Assembly: GCA_028023455.1 (NCBI GenBank)
Contig: JAQFVV010006334.1
Coordinates: 3,302,596 to 3,366,595, forward strand
From: Epiperipatus broadwayi
Taxonomy: Eukaryota > Onychophora > Udeonychophora > Euonychophora > Peripatidae
Direction of reading: 5' to 3'
Length of the DNA: 64,000 nt
Both the position numbers and the translations under genes were made by a program. Below, in pieces: positions 12,330-24,771 of this stretch. The stretch's first letter is position 1, and each line of letters begins with the position of its first letter. A model generated the notes under the pieces. It was given only the letters and a program-made list of their open reading frames with translations, ran no database searches and was not told the DNA's origin.

Positions 12330-13725
12330 CTGTAGTTTCACTTGATGATAGACTTCAGAGGTGTATATTATTATAATGTCACTAAAACCATTGCCAAGTG
12401 GTTAACCACTCATTTAGGATTTGGAAAATTCATTATAAGATCCCTTCTTAGATTTGATTCAATTTATCAAGATATGTCAGATAAATAAGAACTATAAATT
12501 TGTATCACTAGATATTACCAAATTATAAGAGGAAGTAACATACATGTAAGCAATCGATCACTATTATATAAACACTACTGCTAGAAAATGAATATAACCC
12601 TTAAAAATGAGACTTCATAATTGACACTCTGATTTGAATTGATATCGACCTTACTGCACAGTTTAGCAATAAATATATTATGAAAAAAACATGGCCCATG
12701 GCATTGCCCATAAGTGGTACCATATGCAGTTCAACGCAAGCTAATGCCAAAAAAGACAATATTTCCCAACATTTAGATTGAAAACTGCAAAATTATTTAT
12801 AAACAGTATGTCAAAGATGTTTTAATATGTGCGCTCATTGAACGCATTATAAAACTATGCAAAGAATTAGAGAAATATCTCTAGAGGTCTGAAGTTTTTA
12901 GATTTATACATTTAATGAAACAAAAACTTATTAGACTTTAAAATGATCATCAAGCTACTTTAAATTTGAGAGCAATTCCACCTCATTCTCTCACAACCAT
13001 GACATACAACTCATTGGGATAAAAAAGTTTCTTAAATAGAAACCTTAGACTCTGTAAATGTAAGGTAGATTAGAAAGCTAATATAGAGACCTATATAAAT
13101 AATTTATGCGGAATAGGCTGCAACAGAAATACTTTTATAAAACCGATTAAGAAATTCTATAATAAAACAAACCCAACAATTTCCGGTAGATAATAAACTA
13201 TGGATAAGTAAACAATATGCACCAAAGCTTTCACATAAAATAAAAAAATCTGTGCTATTACATATGTCTTAGACCCCCCTCCCTAACTTGAACAGAATAC
13301 TAAATAATAACAAAGACAAAATATCCCAGGATCAAACACTTCAGGTCATGTATAAAATCAATTGCAGCAAAGTTACTTGCAAATCTGTATATTGGGGAGT
13401 CATAAGCGAACTAAAAATAACTCGGAATATAAATCCATTTTCTAAGAACATGAGCAAAAATTTGGTCACATTTTTGATCCAATAAATGTTAAATAATTTG
13501 CATGGAGCATGATCACAGAAAACATGAAGTGAAAAAGACATGGTTTATTGCTAATAACCAGGCCATTGATAAAAAAGAATAGCATTTGCCTCTCCAACAA
13601 ATGGAACATTTAAATTACTAACTTAAATAAATTAGTGTTGTACATTTAAATGCTATAGCATACCCAATCAACTCATGAGTGTTATAAATCTGGCTTCACC
13701 AGCCGAAAGTGCATTCAGTTACAGT
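12330..13725 (+). mobile_element. Penelope-like retroelement remnant (RT + GIY-YIG)
   Basis: A run of motifs in the order expected for a Penelope-like element lies on the plus strand in shifting frames. TIAKWLTTHLGFG appears near 12390-12430. KFVSLDI at 12496-12516 is the first catalytic-aspartate RT motif. WPMALPISGT near 12692-12721 corresponds to the MGxPxS block. YVKDVLI at about 12807-12827 replaces the usual Y-V-D-D, with the first aspartate mutated to lysine. LKFLDLYI follows near 12888. At 13288-13485 an open stretch contains VMYKINCS...VYWG, matching the start of the GIY-YIG endonuclease, and a HAW/H-rich block follows near 13500. Many stops show that it is dead. Sequence from about 11500 to 12330 may be a decayed 5' part. 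Confidence 0.6.
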
Positions 13726-13729
13726 TGAC

Positions 13730-14388
13730 AAAATTAACATATAGAAAAAATCTTTACTTAGCTAATATTCCGAACGTTTAAGCAAATTAATTATATCTAG
13801 AGCAAATGTAAAAAATAGATGGATTGATTACTGGATGAAATCATTCAATTTTCCAAACAGCACAAAAAGGGAAATGTTCATATTATTAAATTTTGAGAAA
13901 GTGACTAAATATTCAGGCAGTTTCTTGATGCCTGATCAAATTAGAGTATGGTGGAAAAGCTAATGAGGTGCTATGTTTGAACTTATGTAGCTAAATATTT
14001 GCAGAGAATTGGAGATGAAAATTGAACATATAGTCTTCATATCAGTTGCAATAAAATGAGAAGGGAAAATGTCTTTTGTAATCTTTCATAATTACCAGTA
14101 TTCCTCTTCCTAATAAAAAAAAGGAAGTGAAGTAAAAAAAAAATAATAGAAAAAAACTGAGGTAGTTCACATAGACATAGTACTGGAATTGAAATAATGT
14201 ATTTTTCTGGACTATTAATTGCTATAGTAACATATGTTTTATGATAATGTAGCGGAATTTAAATTTTGACAGTACAAATGATTAAAATAATGACTGTGAA
14301 TATTGATAGGCAAATTATATACATGAGAATATAAGTATTTTTGATTTTCAATCAGTTATAAAAGAATGCATAAAATAAAAAATAAAAA
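13730..14388. other. Intergenic, nothing recognised
   Basis: No feature was seen beyond short A runs. Confidence 0.35.
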
Positions 14389-14391
14389 TAG

Positions 14392-14510
14392 AATAACTTC
14401 ATTGCTCAGAAATTCATAAGAAGTTGTGAGTACCAGGAGTAACAGAGCTGAAAATGATCCCCGGAGCTTAAGCTCTAGTCTGTCATTCCACCAGTGTATC
14501 AAATTATGTA
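14392..14510 (-). repeat. tRNA-derived SINE-like repeat (family 2)
   Basis: On the minus strand this reads as a diverged copy of a short repeat also seen at 18764 and 43205 (plus) and at 44690 (minus). It has a tRNA-like head with an AGTGATAGAGC-like A-box region, a degraded B box around the 'gacccagaggtcatgg' part, and a 3' half containing 'attcataagaagt'. No terminal duplication was found. Assignment is from similarity to the other copies. Confidence 0.4.
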
Positions 14511-14519
14511 GAGTTGGCT

Positions 14520-15540
14520 GCAAAGAATATATGAAGGTTTCTGATAAATAATGACTGCTTTAAAATGAGACAAATTTATACGTATAAAAATTATCTATAA
14601 TAAAGGTATGGAACATAAAGACAACAACATTTGTATAAAACTGGAACTTTTGTAGTAAATTTTATGTATTTTGTTTATATAATAATATATTATTGGCACA
14701 ATACATTGTCAATAGATAAATACCAAGCAGAGAGAACGAACTATTGTTTCATATTTCAAACTAACTGTTGATTTCCTTTTTTGCCATATGATCCAATATA
14801 TACTAGAAAAGTGATTTTTGACCAAATAAGCAAACAAACTATTTATAATTATTATAAAGTTAATATTTACATTAAATTATAAAACATATATATCTTTATG
14901 ACTTAAATAGAGTATATATCAGATAATTCAAGAAACGAGAATAAATGATTTAATGAGTGACTGATTACTTCACTTAGCATCTTGATATTGAATCCAAAAT
15001 TGAGTCAAAGACATTGCAAAAAAAAATCAGAATAGAAAACAATATATGCGTGTATACAAAAAAACATATGAAACTTCTGCAGCACACACACAAATTTACA
15101 TACAACATTGATAATAAAAAAAATCCAGCGTATGATCTGATTTTATTCATTAGTTATGTTTGTTTTTTTTCCATAAAACCTTAATGCCACTTTGAGAATC
15201 ATATGAAAACATGTGTAACCATAATTTCTTATTACAACTTGTGAAAAGAGATAAATAAAACATATAATAAATAATAAAAATATACCATTAATGAAATGCC
15301 TTTTTAATATTTTGCTGAAAACATATCAGTTTACTATAACAATTTTCAGAATTACTAATGGATAGAAAAACAATAGAAAGTAATTAATTTGCAACTATTT
15401 GTTATTCATCATCATTATTAAATACCATTGCAAATGAGTATTAACTCCAGAATTAGAAAAAGAGAAAGAAAAAAAATAGGAATAAGTTTTAGAATGGCTA
15501 TGCAAATCTATTTATGAAATCACAAATGTGTCCACATATA
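14520..15540. other. Intergenic, nothing recognised
   Basis: AT-rich, with a few (TA)n patches. No gene-like sequence. Confidence 0.35.
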
Positions 15541-15548
15541 TTATAGAA

Positions 15549-16053
15549 CAGTGGTCTTCAACCTTTTCACACCTGCAGACCTGTAAAAATAAGGATAAGG
15601 TTCCACGGACCATCAAAAATAAGGATAAGATTTTGCAGACTGGCAGAAGTCTATAGATAAATTTTCTTAAAGATAAGCATAATTGTTATAACTGATCAAA
15701 ACAACAATGTTAAATATATAAGATAAAGTTTTATATATATATATGGAGTTTATATAATAAAAAACTTTTTTTTAAAATTTTTTTAGAAAAGTAATAAAAA
15801 ATTTAATTCTCCCCCCCCCTCATAAACATCTGTGATAACTAGAAAAACATTAATTTATGAATGATTGATTAGATTTTGTTTTCGTTCTGTTTTCTTTTTT
15901 TTTTAATTGGGTAAAAATGAGATAAATAAAAATTGGCTATATTAATTAAAAGTTTAAACTCTTATTATTTATTATTACAAACTTTTTACTGCCCATCCAG
16001 CACGTGGACCTGCAGAAAAGTTCAGCGGCCCAGGTGCAAGGGTTGAAGAACAC
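15549..16053. mobile_element. Non-autonomous hAT element with 8-bp target duplication
   Basis: The left end is CAGTGGTCTTCAACC and the right end is GGTTGAAGAACAC, imperfect terminal inverted repeats of the hAT type. The exact 8-bp duplication ttatagaa flanks both sides (15541-15548 and 16054-16061), the hallmark duplication length for hAT. The 505-bp interior has no transposase. It begins with 'cacacctgcagacctg' and ends with 'gcggcccaggtgcaag', sub-terminal sequence typical of this group. A C run lies near 15812-15820. The element would need a transposase supplied from elsewhere in the genome. Confidence 0.85.
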
Positions 16054-16061
16054 TTATAGAA

Positions 16062-16625
16062 TACTATTAGTGGTACCTTATCTAATTTCAACTGCCCCTA
16101 GTATTCTAATCTCATTAGCATCTTTCAATTGAAAGCAATTAAAAATGCACCTCTTTAGAGAATCTTATGATTAACTAAAACTATCTACATTCTTATCTTA
16201 ATGACAAGAAGTAATGGCATTATTATATCACCAATGTAAATTCACATTTTTATTCAACTGACCAGAAATAATAGCTTTTTTAAAAATCTTAACTGTAAAA
16301 TGATTATATCTATCAAGTCAACTACTGTCACAACTGGATTATATTGCTTAGGGCATAAATTATACTTCACTATTTTTTTTAAAAAATTCCACATTACAAA
16401 AAAAGAATAAATTTTTCATTTTTGTTTACTCTTTAGGATATTTTAAATGTTTGTTTACTGATAAAATCAAAAAAATTATCTAAGTAGTTTACATTAAAAA
16501 AGTAATTTAACTAGTTTTGAGTTACAAGATATATATAAAAGCCCACACTCTATTACAGTACAATATATAGGTAGTTGCATAACATGTTTCTAAGTGTAAG
16601 ATATTCATGATATAAATTATAGTTC
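16062..16625. other. Intergenic, nothing recognised
   Basis: AT-rich with no coding or repeat signature that I can name. Confidence 0.35.
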
Positions 16626-16629
16626 AAAA

Positions 16630-17195
16630 GGTGAATAAATTTCAATATTTAAATAGTTGATTGTGTCAATAGAAGTGAAAATGAAGTTAAAAAAAGAATA
16701 GTAATGACAAAGGAGACATTTATTAAGTGAAAGAAAGTATTTTGTAGACCTGTGAAGAAAGAATTAAAAAAAAAGATTAAATGCTGTAAAAGAATTACAA
16801 AGAGATTAGAGACCTTTAAAATATGGTCATAGATAAGAATGAAGAAAATTAGAAGAATAAAATGATAAATGAGGAAAATTTTGGAAAGAGTAAATGAAAT
16901 AAGAAGAATAATTGAGAAAATTAGAGGTAGAAAAAGAAACTGGATTGGACATATACTAAGAAAAAAAATTAGTTTAATGAAAGATGTTTTGGAGGGAATA
17001 GTGAATGGAAACAAGAAGAAAGGATAGAGAAGACTGATTTTGCTGGATAATATGATATGGGAAGACATGCTGGATTGAAAATCTGGGAAGTAAGCAGAAC
17101 AGAATGGAGACACTGATGAATTACATAATAGTGATGTGTCAAAATCAGTAACAAGTGTAAAATGTTTACATTGCATGTATACACACACACACACT
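16630..17195 (+). mobile_element. LINE 3' fragment, C-terminal region (second family)
   Basis: In shifting plus-strand frames this matches the region after the RT catalytic core of an RTE-like endonuclease/RT. It contains IVMTKETFIK (about 16702-16731), then RKRNWIGHILRK (about 16930-16965), then MKDVLEGIVNGNKKK (about 16978-17022). The W-I-G-H-I-L-R motif, a basic linker and 'L-L-D-N-x-x-W' are a widespread feature of these LINE C-termini. The element ends near the (AC)n tract at 17180-17194. It differs in sequence from the family at 2590-5390. A 181-codon antisense open frame over the same span is a side effect of the sense codon use. Confidence 0.7.
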
Positions 17196-17199
17196 TTTA

Positions 17200-18760
17200 C
17201 ATTTCATATGAACGCAATATTAAAATGATTTACTTAATCAAAAAATAAATGAAAAGTATATGAAGTTCTTACAATATAATAAAAATTATCAACATAATGT
17301 TTTGATTTTTTATTTCCTTTAGATTTTCGAGTTGTTTATTAATGAAATTATTTAAAGAAATAGTAATTATTAGTGACAAAAAATATCAATTGTTGTTTTT
17401 ATTTATAATAGTCCTTTCTATCTCTTTGCTATTTCTCCATTTTCTTTCACTTTACTTCCTTAAATCTCTTAGATTAATCTAAGGCTGGCTATCATAATCC
17501 ACTCATCATCAATTATCTATTTAAATAAATGTAATAATGGACTGTAAATTTGTGTAGTCGTATTTTCACATTTAATTATGGATATAGCAATTCTGATTTT
17601 AATTTTTTCTGATTTTAATTTTTTTGTTGTTGTTTTGTTTTCTGTAATGTTTTCATTTTCCCTCAATTTTTTTCCTTCTAAATTCAGAATGAACAAACTC
17701 ATAAAAGTATGGCTACTGATGATTCAAATACTTATGTTCAGCCATTGCTTGAAAGCAAGCTAAAATATTAATACAAAAGAAAATCATTATCGATGGATAT
17801 TTAATTACCATCAGTAATATTTAGGCCTCAAAATACTATTTCTTTAATATAATTTATTCTAACATATCATATTTATTACTACATTATAATAACTTATATA
17901 TATTAAACAGTGTAATAATATTCTAGTGTTTGGCGAGTTTGAGCTAAAAAAAAATATTTCCCATCTATAGAAATTCACCTTCAAAAAAAGAACAAAAAAC
18001 AAACTGCACAAATAAATTAAATCATGTATATTAATGACTGTTTTTCAAAATCATACAAGTGATAAAAAACAAAATTCATATCTCTGAAAAATCCAGTCTA
18101 TTTTGAGTCAAACTGCGCTAATTTTTAGAGGATACTTGTGGATAAATCAGAACATACAGAACTTTGACAAACTAATCTTGCATGATTTTAACACTTTGAT
18201 AACACAATCAAATATACCACATTATAATGCTGGAAAAAAATTAACACAAATTTTTATTTTTAACTCATCACTAAAATAATCCAAAGAATTATTTAAAGTT
18301 TGAAATGCCATGATTTTATATTACTGATATACAATATAATTCTTGCAAATTTTTTTGATAAGCTGAAGAGAATATTAAAATTCTGCCATTCTAGGCAGTA
18401 TAACATTTTCTAATTTTTATTATTATTGATGCATAACATATAATATTTAATATATCATTGGATATTCACTGAAAGGGGTATTTAAACTCAGCTTCACCAT
18501 TTCCATCATAAAATGTTATTGTTTTTTCTTTAATAATGAATTATAGTTTAGAAGTTTTATTGTTCTGGCAAACACGTTTGGTCATATGCTTCAGTTATTC
18601 CTGGTGATTCTTAATTGAAGTGCTTAATTGAGCTATTTTTCTTATGTGCAGAAAAAACTAAATTTGTTTAGTGAGATATAAATAACTAAATATCTCAAGA
18701 CAAATATATATTAGTACTACAAATTTATAACTTCATTTGATCCTGAATTGATCAATCCCC
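17200..18760. other. Intergenic, nothing recognised
   Basis: AT-rich. Two overlapping 61-codon open frames on opposite strands near 17517-17763 consist of F/V/I or K/E/I-rich noise. Confidence 0.35.
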
Positions 18761-18763
18761 TTA

Positions 18764-18890
18764 TGGTTTGGTGCAGTGATAGAATAGCAAACTCAGGAGT
18801 TTAAGACCCATGGATTGCAACTCTACTCTTTTAGAACATCCAAACTTCTTATGAATTCCAGAGCAATGAACCAATTAGATTATTTATATA
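18764..18890 (+). repeat. tRNA-derived SINE-like repeat (family 2)
   Basis: Starts with 'ggtttggtgcagtgatagaa', an A-box-like head, followed by 'aaactcaggagtttaagacc' and a degraded B box. The 3' half 'cttatgaattccagagcaat' matches the copies at 43205 (plus) and 14392 (minus). No tail or target duplication is clear. Confidence 0.45.
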
Positions 18891-18894
18891 ATTA

Positions 18895-19560
18895 ATCAAT
18901 TATAATTTAAAATAGTAAAATAAGTGTATGATATTTGGTGATGACAATATTTGGTAAACTGAAAACATTTATATCAGTTTCCAAATTATATATATCTAAA
19001 AGTTTTGAGTTTATAGATCTATAAACAATATTTTGCTATTTTCAATGGAAACAATTTAAGAACTTTTTTCAATTACAATTTATCTCTTTACAAAATCATA
19101 AAAAAAGATAATTATTACTTTAGAGTTCAAATTTTATCTTAGTTGAATAGCCCTAAAAGAAAGTTTATTTTATTTCATGGGGTGACAAAAAGAATTCACA
19201 TCAATTTTCTGAATTTAAGAATTTCAAAATAAATTTAAAAAAACTTTTTTGATGACTGATGATAAAAAAAAACATTTTTCAATTATAATGTTATTCTTTG
19301 ATTTGTATATGAAAAGGTAAACTGAAACAGCTTTTCAAATTCCATGCAAAAGAAAGTTCTCTCCAAAAGGCCTCTAGAAAAATAGTGAATGATAACATAT
19401 TTACCGAACTTGCCAGCTGTCAGGTAATAAGAGCTTGAACAGCTTTCCATCCTCATTTTATCCCAGTAGTTAAGAATGGTTATGAAATAGTAGCTAAACT
19501 GACTAATATAAAAGATAAAAAAAAAACCATAAGCTTGTTGGAAACCTTAGACTATAGGTA
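18895..19560. other. Intergenic, nothing recognised
   Basis: No recognisable feature. Confidence 0.35.
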
Positions 19561-19564
19561 TGGT

Positions 19565-19668
19565 AAAAAGATATATTATGAACTCCTTCATAAATTACAT
19601 ATATTCCATTAAATATATAAAAGATATATTATGAATTCCTTCATGAATTACATATATTCCGTTAAATA
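19565..19668. repeat. Tandem duplication, 52-bp unit x 2
   Basis: The unit beginning 'aaagatatattatgaactcc' (about 19566-19616) is repeated directly at about 19619-19668 with few changes (actcc/attcc, ataaatt/atgaatt, ccatt/ccgtt). Confidence 0.8.
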
Positions 19669-19671
19669 ACA

Positions 19672-20685
19672 AAGTTTAAAATAATAAAATATAGATAATT
19701 TGGCTTTTAAAATATGGATTAAATTTGAAAATAATCAACAGATGCTGGGTAAAACCATTTTTCTGTTGTTTTTGTTTTTATTAAAGATTTTCCCTAATTT
19801 ATCATTTCCTCAATTACTTCAATTAAATAATATATGAATTTAATTAAGCTGAAGCATTAGAGGTGACAGAGTTGAGCTGTGAACTATAGAGCTTAAGTTC
19901 TAAAGTCCATCACTACCACTTCACATAAACTAAGCAGCATTTCATTTTCAGTAATTTGGGATAAGAAATAATTTTTCTGATTAACAGTAATAAAGTTTTT
20001 ACATTTATATTATCTCCATATTATTTAGCTATGAATCATTTGAGTTCAGCCTTTTGGTAAAACCTTTAAAGTATTTTATCATTTTACCAATGTGATCCAC
20101 AAAATTAATCATCACATATCTAAAGAATTCTATATATATATGACTACTGTATTCCCAAAAATATATAGTTTCATTAAAACTATTTGAAAACAGAGATCTG
20201 ATGCTAAGTACATTGCTAAATAGATGGTAGTAGGTTGATTCTTATTGTTATCTTAAGGATCTAAAAAAAAAAGCCATGGATTCATTGCTCCACTGGTAAT
20301 GAAGGCTACATCATATTAGTCACACTGTTTATTACTATAATTAGTACAATGACACTTATCTCAACCCAAGTAACTTGGGATCTTATCTTCTAGCTAAAAA
20401 TAGCTAGATAATTCTTTATTAACTATAACTTGAAAATGAAGTCCTAAGTTTGATTGTGACATAAAAAAATTCTCAAGATTTGGTGAATCGAATTTGAATA
20501 TCTAAATCAAGAGCAAATTAAATGGATAAGCTAATGTACTTTGAGGTTCATTAATATTTATGATATACATCTAAATTAAGATGCTAAAAAAAAACTTGCA
20601 AGCAATGGCAACTATCATCACAAGGTCTTGGGATTCTATTCTCATTAGACAACTTTACACATTAAGTATCTAAAACATTATCTTT
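19672..20685. other. Intergenic; possible degraded SINE
   Basis: About 19855-19940 on the minus strand vaguely resembles family-2 SINEs ('agttgagctgtgaactatag'). The rest shows nothing. Confidence 0.3.
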
Positions 20686-20689
20686 ACAT

Positions 20690-21036
20690 TGAACGTTCCA
20701 TCATCAGATTTTCAATGAAATGGAAGGCTGAAGAGTTGTGAGTTGGAATAGTTTGAAGCCTGTCCATTAAAGTATGGAGATTGGCTATCTTAATATAAAG
20801 CTGAGCACTGATTGTATATATGTGTGAGGATAGTAATCTAGACCAACTGATGATTGCCGGTTTAGTATGAAATACGTATATTGGTGATTATTTATCTTTT
20901 CAACATGTGTGTGATCAGGAGGGTCAGCAATATGAGATGGCACTGAGAGTAGTGGGTCGTGTGAAAGTCTGAGTTCGAATCCCGCATATATTACATATAT
21001 AAATGCAGGTTTAAAGCCTGTACAATGTATTAATTT
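20690..21036 (+). repeat. Interspersed repeat with B-box-like end (REP-B)
   Basis: One of a family with copies at 43378-43755, 56820-57145 and 56492-56727, a palindromic version at 39553-39949 and a fragment at 44320-44396. The order of blocks is: 'ttcaatgaaatgg', 'cctgtccattaaagtatg', 'gctatcttaata', 'ctgagcactgatt', then 'ggaccaactgatgattgc', 'gaaatacgtatattggtgat', then 'gagtagtgggtcgtgtgaaa' and 'gagttcgaatccc'. The last is a good match to a Pol III B box (GGTTCGAnTCC). A B box at the 3' side is not a standard SINE layout. No coding capacity. Confidence 0.7.
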
Positions 21037-21039
21037 TAA

Positions 21040-22974
21040 AAAAAGTATAAGTCAACATAATCCTAGCGACCAGATGAATAGCATTAACTACTTATATTAA
21101 TTAAAATTCGAAATCGAATTACTGAAAATATTTTATATATTTAGTTGTTATTAATAATTATTTATTTTTCAATAATTATGTTAAAAATATGATTTATATT
21201 TACAATTAAATCATTACTTAATAATAAAATGTACTTAAACAATTATTTCTTCAGGATATAAGGCAGCATACATAAAATTAAATAATGTAACTTTCAATAA
21301 CGGAGTAACATTTTTAAACACCCCCACCAAACGGAAATGATAATTTCTTTAAAAAGGATAAAAACTTATAATCCTATAATGATTAAATGAACAATAAATA
21401 TACGATATACTATATTGAAAATTTATGGATATAAATAAAAATCTAAAATGAGGATGTACGTAGAAACGCTTCACCCGTTAATGTCCGGAACGGGAAGCAC
21501 GGTTTGGTAAACACAAACTTCTAAGAAAAACTGTTAAGAATTCACGTCAATTTAAATTCAGAATTCCTATTTCTAATTTATTTTTATCAACTCATGTAGG
21601 ATCGAGGTAATGAGTACCCCAAGATAGCTGAATCTTATTAAATAAATTAATTTTTTGATTAAAGACCAATAACAGACAATTGTACATACTGGTATATTTC
21701 ACCTTTACTAACATAAAATTACAATATAAAAAAACTGTCAGTAAATAAATCAATTTAAAATATATATACATAGATTAGATTAACAATCAAGTGAATTTAA
21801 TTTACACATATCAATAATAAAAACTTACCTTTACAATCTATGTGGTTTATCCTTAAAAATATCCATAATAGGCCCCACGATAACGTTATAAAATCTATTA
21901 TTTGCACTTTAGGGAAGAATTGAAAGATATTGTGAAACATTTTAAAGCACCGACATAAAAATAATAACCCGTAGAATGATTATAATAATAATCCAATAAA
22001 TAGTGTATTTGTTAAAAAAGAAATTTAAAAAACGACGATAAACCACTAGTTGCTTCAAAGCAATATATAAAAAAAAAATCACATTAAAAAAGTTTTCACG
22101 TTTCACTTTTACAAAAAAACATGGTTATTGTTTAAAACAAAAAACTTCGCCCATAACTTGCTTCTGGATAATCCAAATTAAATGATTTTGTTATCGTTTG
22201 AAAACTGATAAACTACTTAGTAGTCTAAAATCAGCAGCATCCCGTATATCGTTTTTAACTTTTTATTTAAAAATAATTACAACTAGATGTCTCTCTCCAA
22301 AGAAACTTAGAATCAATTAAAGTAAATGAACTACTTAAACGTCCTGACTGCTAAAGTTTATCTACTTCGAGTTTAACGCTACCTACGGGTGTAACAGTGC
22401 AACAAGTATTTTGTTCAGACGTCTAAAATGATTCAAATCGGAAAAGAAGTGAAAAAAAAATCATAAAGTTAATTTTTAAAAAAGGATGTTTGAAAATGAA
22501 ACTATGAATTTGGGGGGAAAATAACAAAAGGGATTTTTTTTTTTAAATGTTGACTATTTGACATTGAATATTCTCTCACCTGTATGAATAAGTAAAAAAA
22601 AGCGAAAATTGGAAAAAAAGTAACTGTGCCTAGATTAGAACAAAATTGTAGAAATTAAAATGTTTGAGTGGAATTTAAGGTTATATTTTTGATACATAAT
22701 ATTTTTCAGAGATGTAATCTTGAGAATATTAATTTTATTTATTTATTTAGCATTTTTTTTTTTTCTTAGATAGCTTAACTATAAATATTCTGCGTGGTTT
22801 AGTGCAACGATATAATGTTAGACGCCATAACATAAAGGCTTTCGATAGATTTCGCTTCTGAGCAATAAAATGATTCGATTGTTTTTACTTTACTATAATA
22901 AACATCGTAAAGAAATGCGTAGATATTCTTACTAGATAAGATTCATTAGCGACTCGGTTAAGTCCTTCAAATCT
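21040..22974. other. Unique-looking block with retained CpG
   Basis: There is no recognisable exon or transposon. Unlike most of the window, this block keeps many CpG dinucleotides (for example 21460-21500, 21870-21890, 22360-22420). It could be a younger insertion or an unmethylated regulatory stretch. Two junctions are clear: the REP-B repeat ends just before it and a truncated SINE starts just after. Confidence 0.4.
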
Positions 22975-22994
22975 ACTACTGCATTCATAGATTT

Positions 22995-23064
22995 TTTTTT
23001 TTTTTTTTAAGTGTCATAGCATCGGCTGAGACGCGAACCCGCAACCCGGGCAACAGCCTGCAAG
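22995..23064 (-). mobile_element. 5'-truncated tRNA-Val-like SINE with target duplication
   Basis: This is the minus-strand copy of the SINE seen intact at 26811. The poly(T) at 22991-23008 is its poly(A) tail, followed by the GTGTCA 3' motif and then a B box (reverse of gcgaacccgc). It is truncated before the A box. It is flanked by the exact direct repeat tgcattcatagattt at 22980-22994 and 23065-23079. A 15-bp duplication plus poly(A) indicates LINE-mediated target-primed insertion. Confidence 0.85.
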
Positions 23065-23127
23065 TGCATTCATAGATTTGAACCTTGTTAATTATATGCT
23101 TGTATAGCCACCATAACTAACTACATA

Positions 23128-24427
23128 GCATCACAAGATCACTATCTTATACTAGCACATAATTGTTTATAAACAAAGCAAAACTCTCCATACAGTATTG
23201 CCACCCTGTGCCAACCAGAGTAATCAATGAATGCCAGAAGGCTTGTGCATAAAATCCCTATCTAATGCCTACTCATCCAATATCCCCAGACTAGTTTCTG
23301 GCTTGTGGCTATCGTCAGTGAAAAGCTTTGGATCTGAGAGCACTCCACCTAGATCTTAGGATCTAATGCAACCCTCCAGCACCCACCTTTTATCTCTACT
23401 TAACTACAAAACTATGAGAATGAAATTGAAAACAAAAATATTTTCAATCTAAACTCAATTGCTTATATAGTTATATGGGTCTGAACTCAGTTCAGCACCC
23501 ATACATTTTGGTGTCTTTGGCTCTTTAGCAACCATAGCCACCACTATCCTATTAGGCAGGATTGGTGTTAAACCATTAAGCATTACATGATCACTATTTT
23601 ATACTAGCACATAATTGTTTATAAACAAAGCAAAACTCTCCACACAGTATTGCCACCCTGTGCCAACCAGAGTAATCAATGAATGTCAGAAGGCTTGTGC
23701 ATAAAATCCCTATCTAATGCCTACTCATCCAATATCCCCAGACTAGTTTCTGGCTTGTGGCCATTGTCAGTGAGGAGCTAAGATCTAGGCGCAGTGCTCT
23801 CAGATCCAAAGCTCCTCACTGACGATGGCCACAAGCCAGAAACTAGTCTGGGGATATTGGATGAGTAGGCATTAGATAGGGATTTTATGCACAAATCTTC
23901 TGGCATTCATTGATTACTCTGGTTGGCACAGGGTGGCAATACTGTGTGGAGAGTTTTGCTTTGTTTATAAACAATTATGTGCTAGTATAAAATAGTGATC
24001 ATGTAATGCTTAATGGTTTAACACCAATCCTGCCTAATAGGATAGTGGTGGCTATGGTTGCTAAAGAGCCAAAGACACCAAAATGTATGGGTGCTGAACT
24101 GAGTTCAGACCCATATGACTATATAAGCTGTTGAGCTTAGATTGAAAATATTTTTCTGTTTTCCCAAGTTCATTCTCATAGTTTTGTAGTTAAGTAGAGA
24201 TAAAAGGTGGGTGCTGGAGGGCTGTATTAGATCCTAAAATCTAGGTGCAGTGCTCTCAGATCCAAAGCTCCTCACTGACGATGGCCACAAGCCAGAAACT
24301 AGTCTGGGGATATTGAATGAGTAGGCATTTGATAGGGATTTTATGCACAAGCCTTCTGGCATTCATTGATTACTCTGGTTGGCACAGGGTGGCAATACTG
24401 TATGGAGAGTTTTGCTTTGTTTATAAA
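23128..24427. mobile_element. 1.3-kb palindrome: long copy of hairpin-ended element family
   Basis: The two arms are nearly perfect inverted repeats of about 640 bp around a centre near 23790-23800. Each arm contains two copies of a ~200-bp unit ('caaaactctccatacagta' to 'agtttctggcttgtggc'), so the unit occurs four times: twice forward at about 23178-23390 and 23628-23780, then twice inverted at about 23805-24010 and 24240-24420. Between units lies a body with 'aaccatagccaccactatcc' and 'gtctgaactcagttcagcac'. The 8-bp word tacatagc occurs on both flanks (23122-23129, 24428-24435), a weak candidate duplication. No long open frame and no Pol III boxes were seen. The same family occurs at 24772, 25979, 31353, 47504 and 58092. 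Confidence 0.85.
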
Positions 24428-24771
24428 TACATAGCTAAGAGACTGTTAAATTCCATTTGTGATGCAAATGTGCATGAAGAAAGAATTTTGATTTGAGATG
24501 GTGAAACTATATCATGAGACAATGGGAAATCTGATCTAAATAGCTTTATATATATTTTTTTTATGAGGTATCTTATCTTCTAATATCTGGCACAGCAAAC
24601 TCGATTGTGTCAGTAATATTTCTAATGGTAGTATTTAATCGCATATTTAGAAGTTTAGTATGAGCATGGTCTAAACAAGGAGAATATTTTTCCAATCCAA
24701 TATGCTAATATCAAAGAACCTGTTCATGAAGTTTTTATGTCACAACTCCCACACATACTAACTTTTCAGAG

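Noticed and set aside
16649-17194. 181-codon open frame on the minus strand, the longest in the window
   Set aside because: It is antisense to a LINE C-terminal region whose plus-strand frames read as recognisable LINE motifs. Its F/S/L/I-rich sequence is what the complement of K/R/E/N-rich codons gives.
23140-24425. CRISPR-like repeat array (four similar ~200-bp units)
   Set aside because: The units are far too long, half are inverted, there are no uniform spacers, and the genome is eukaryotic.
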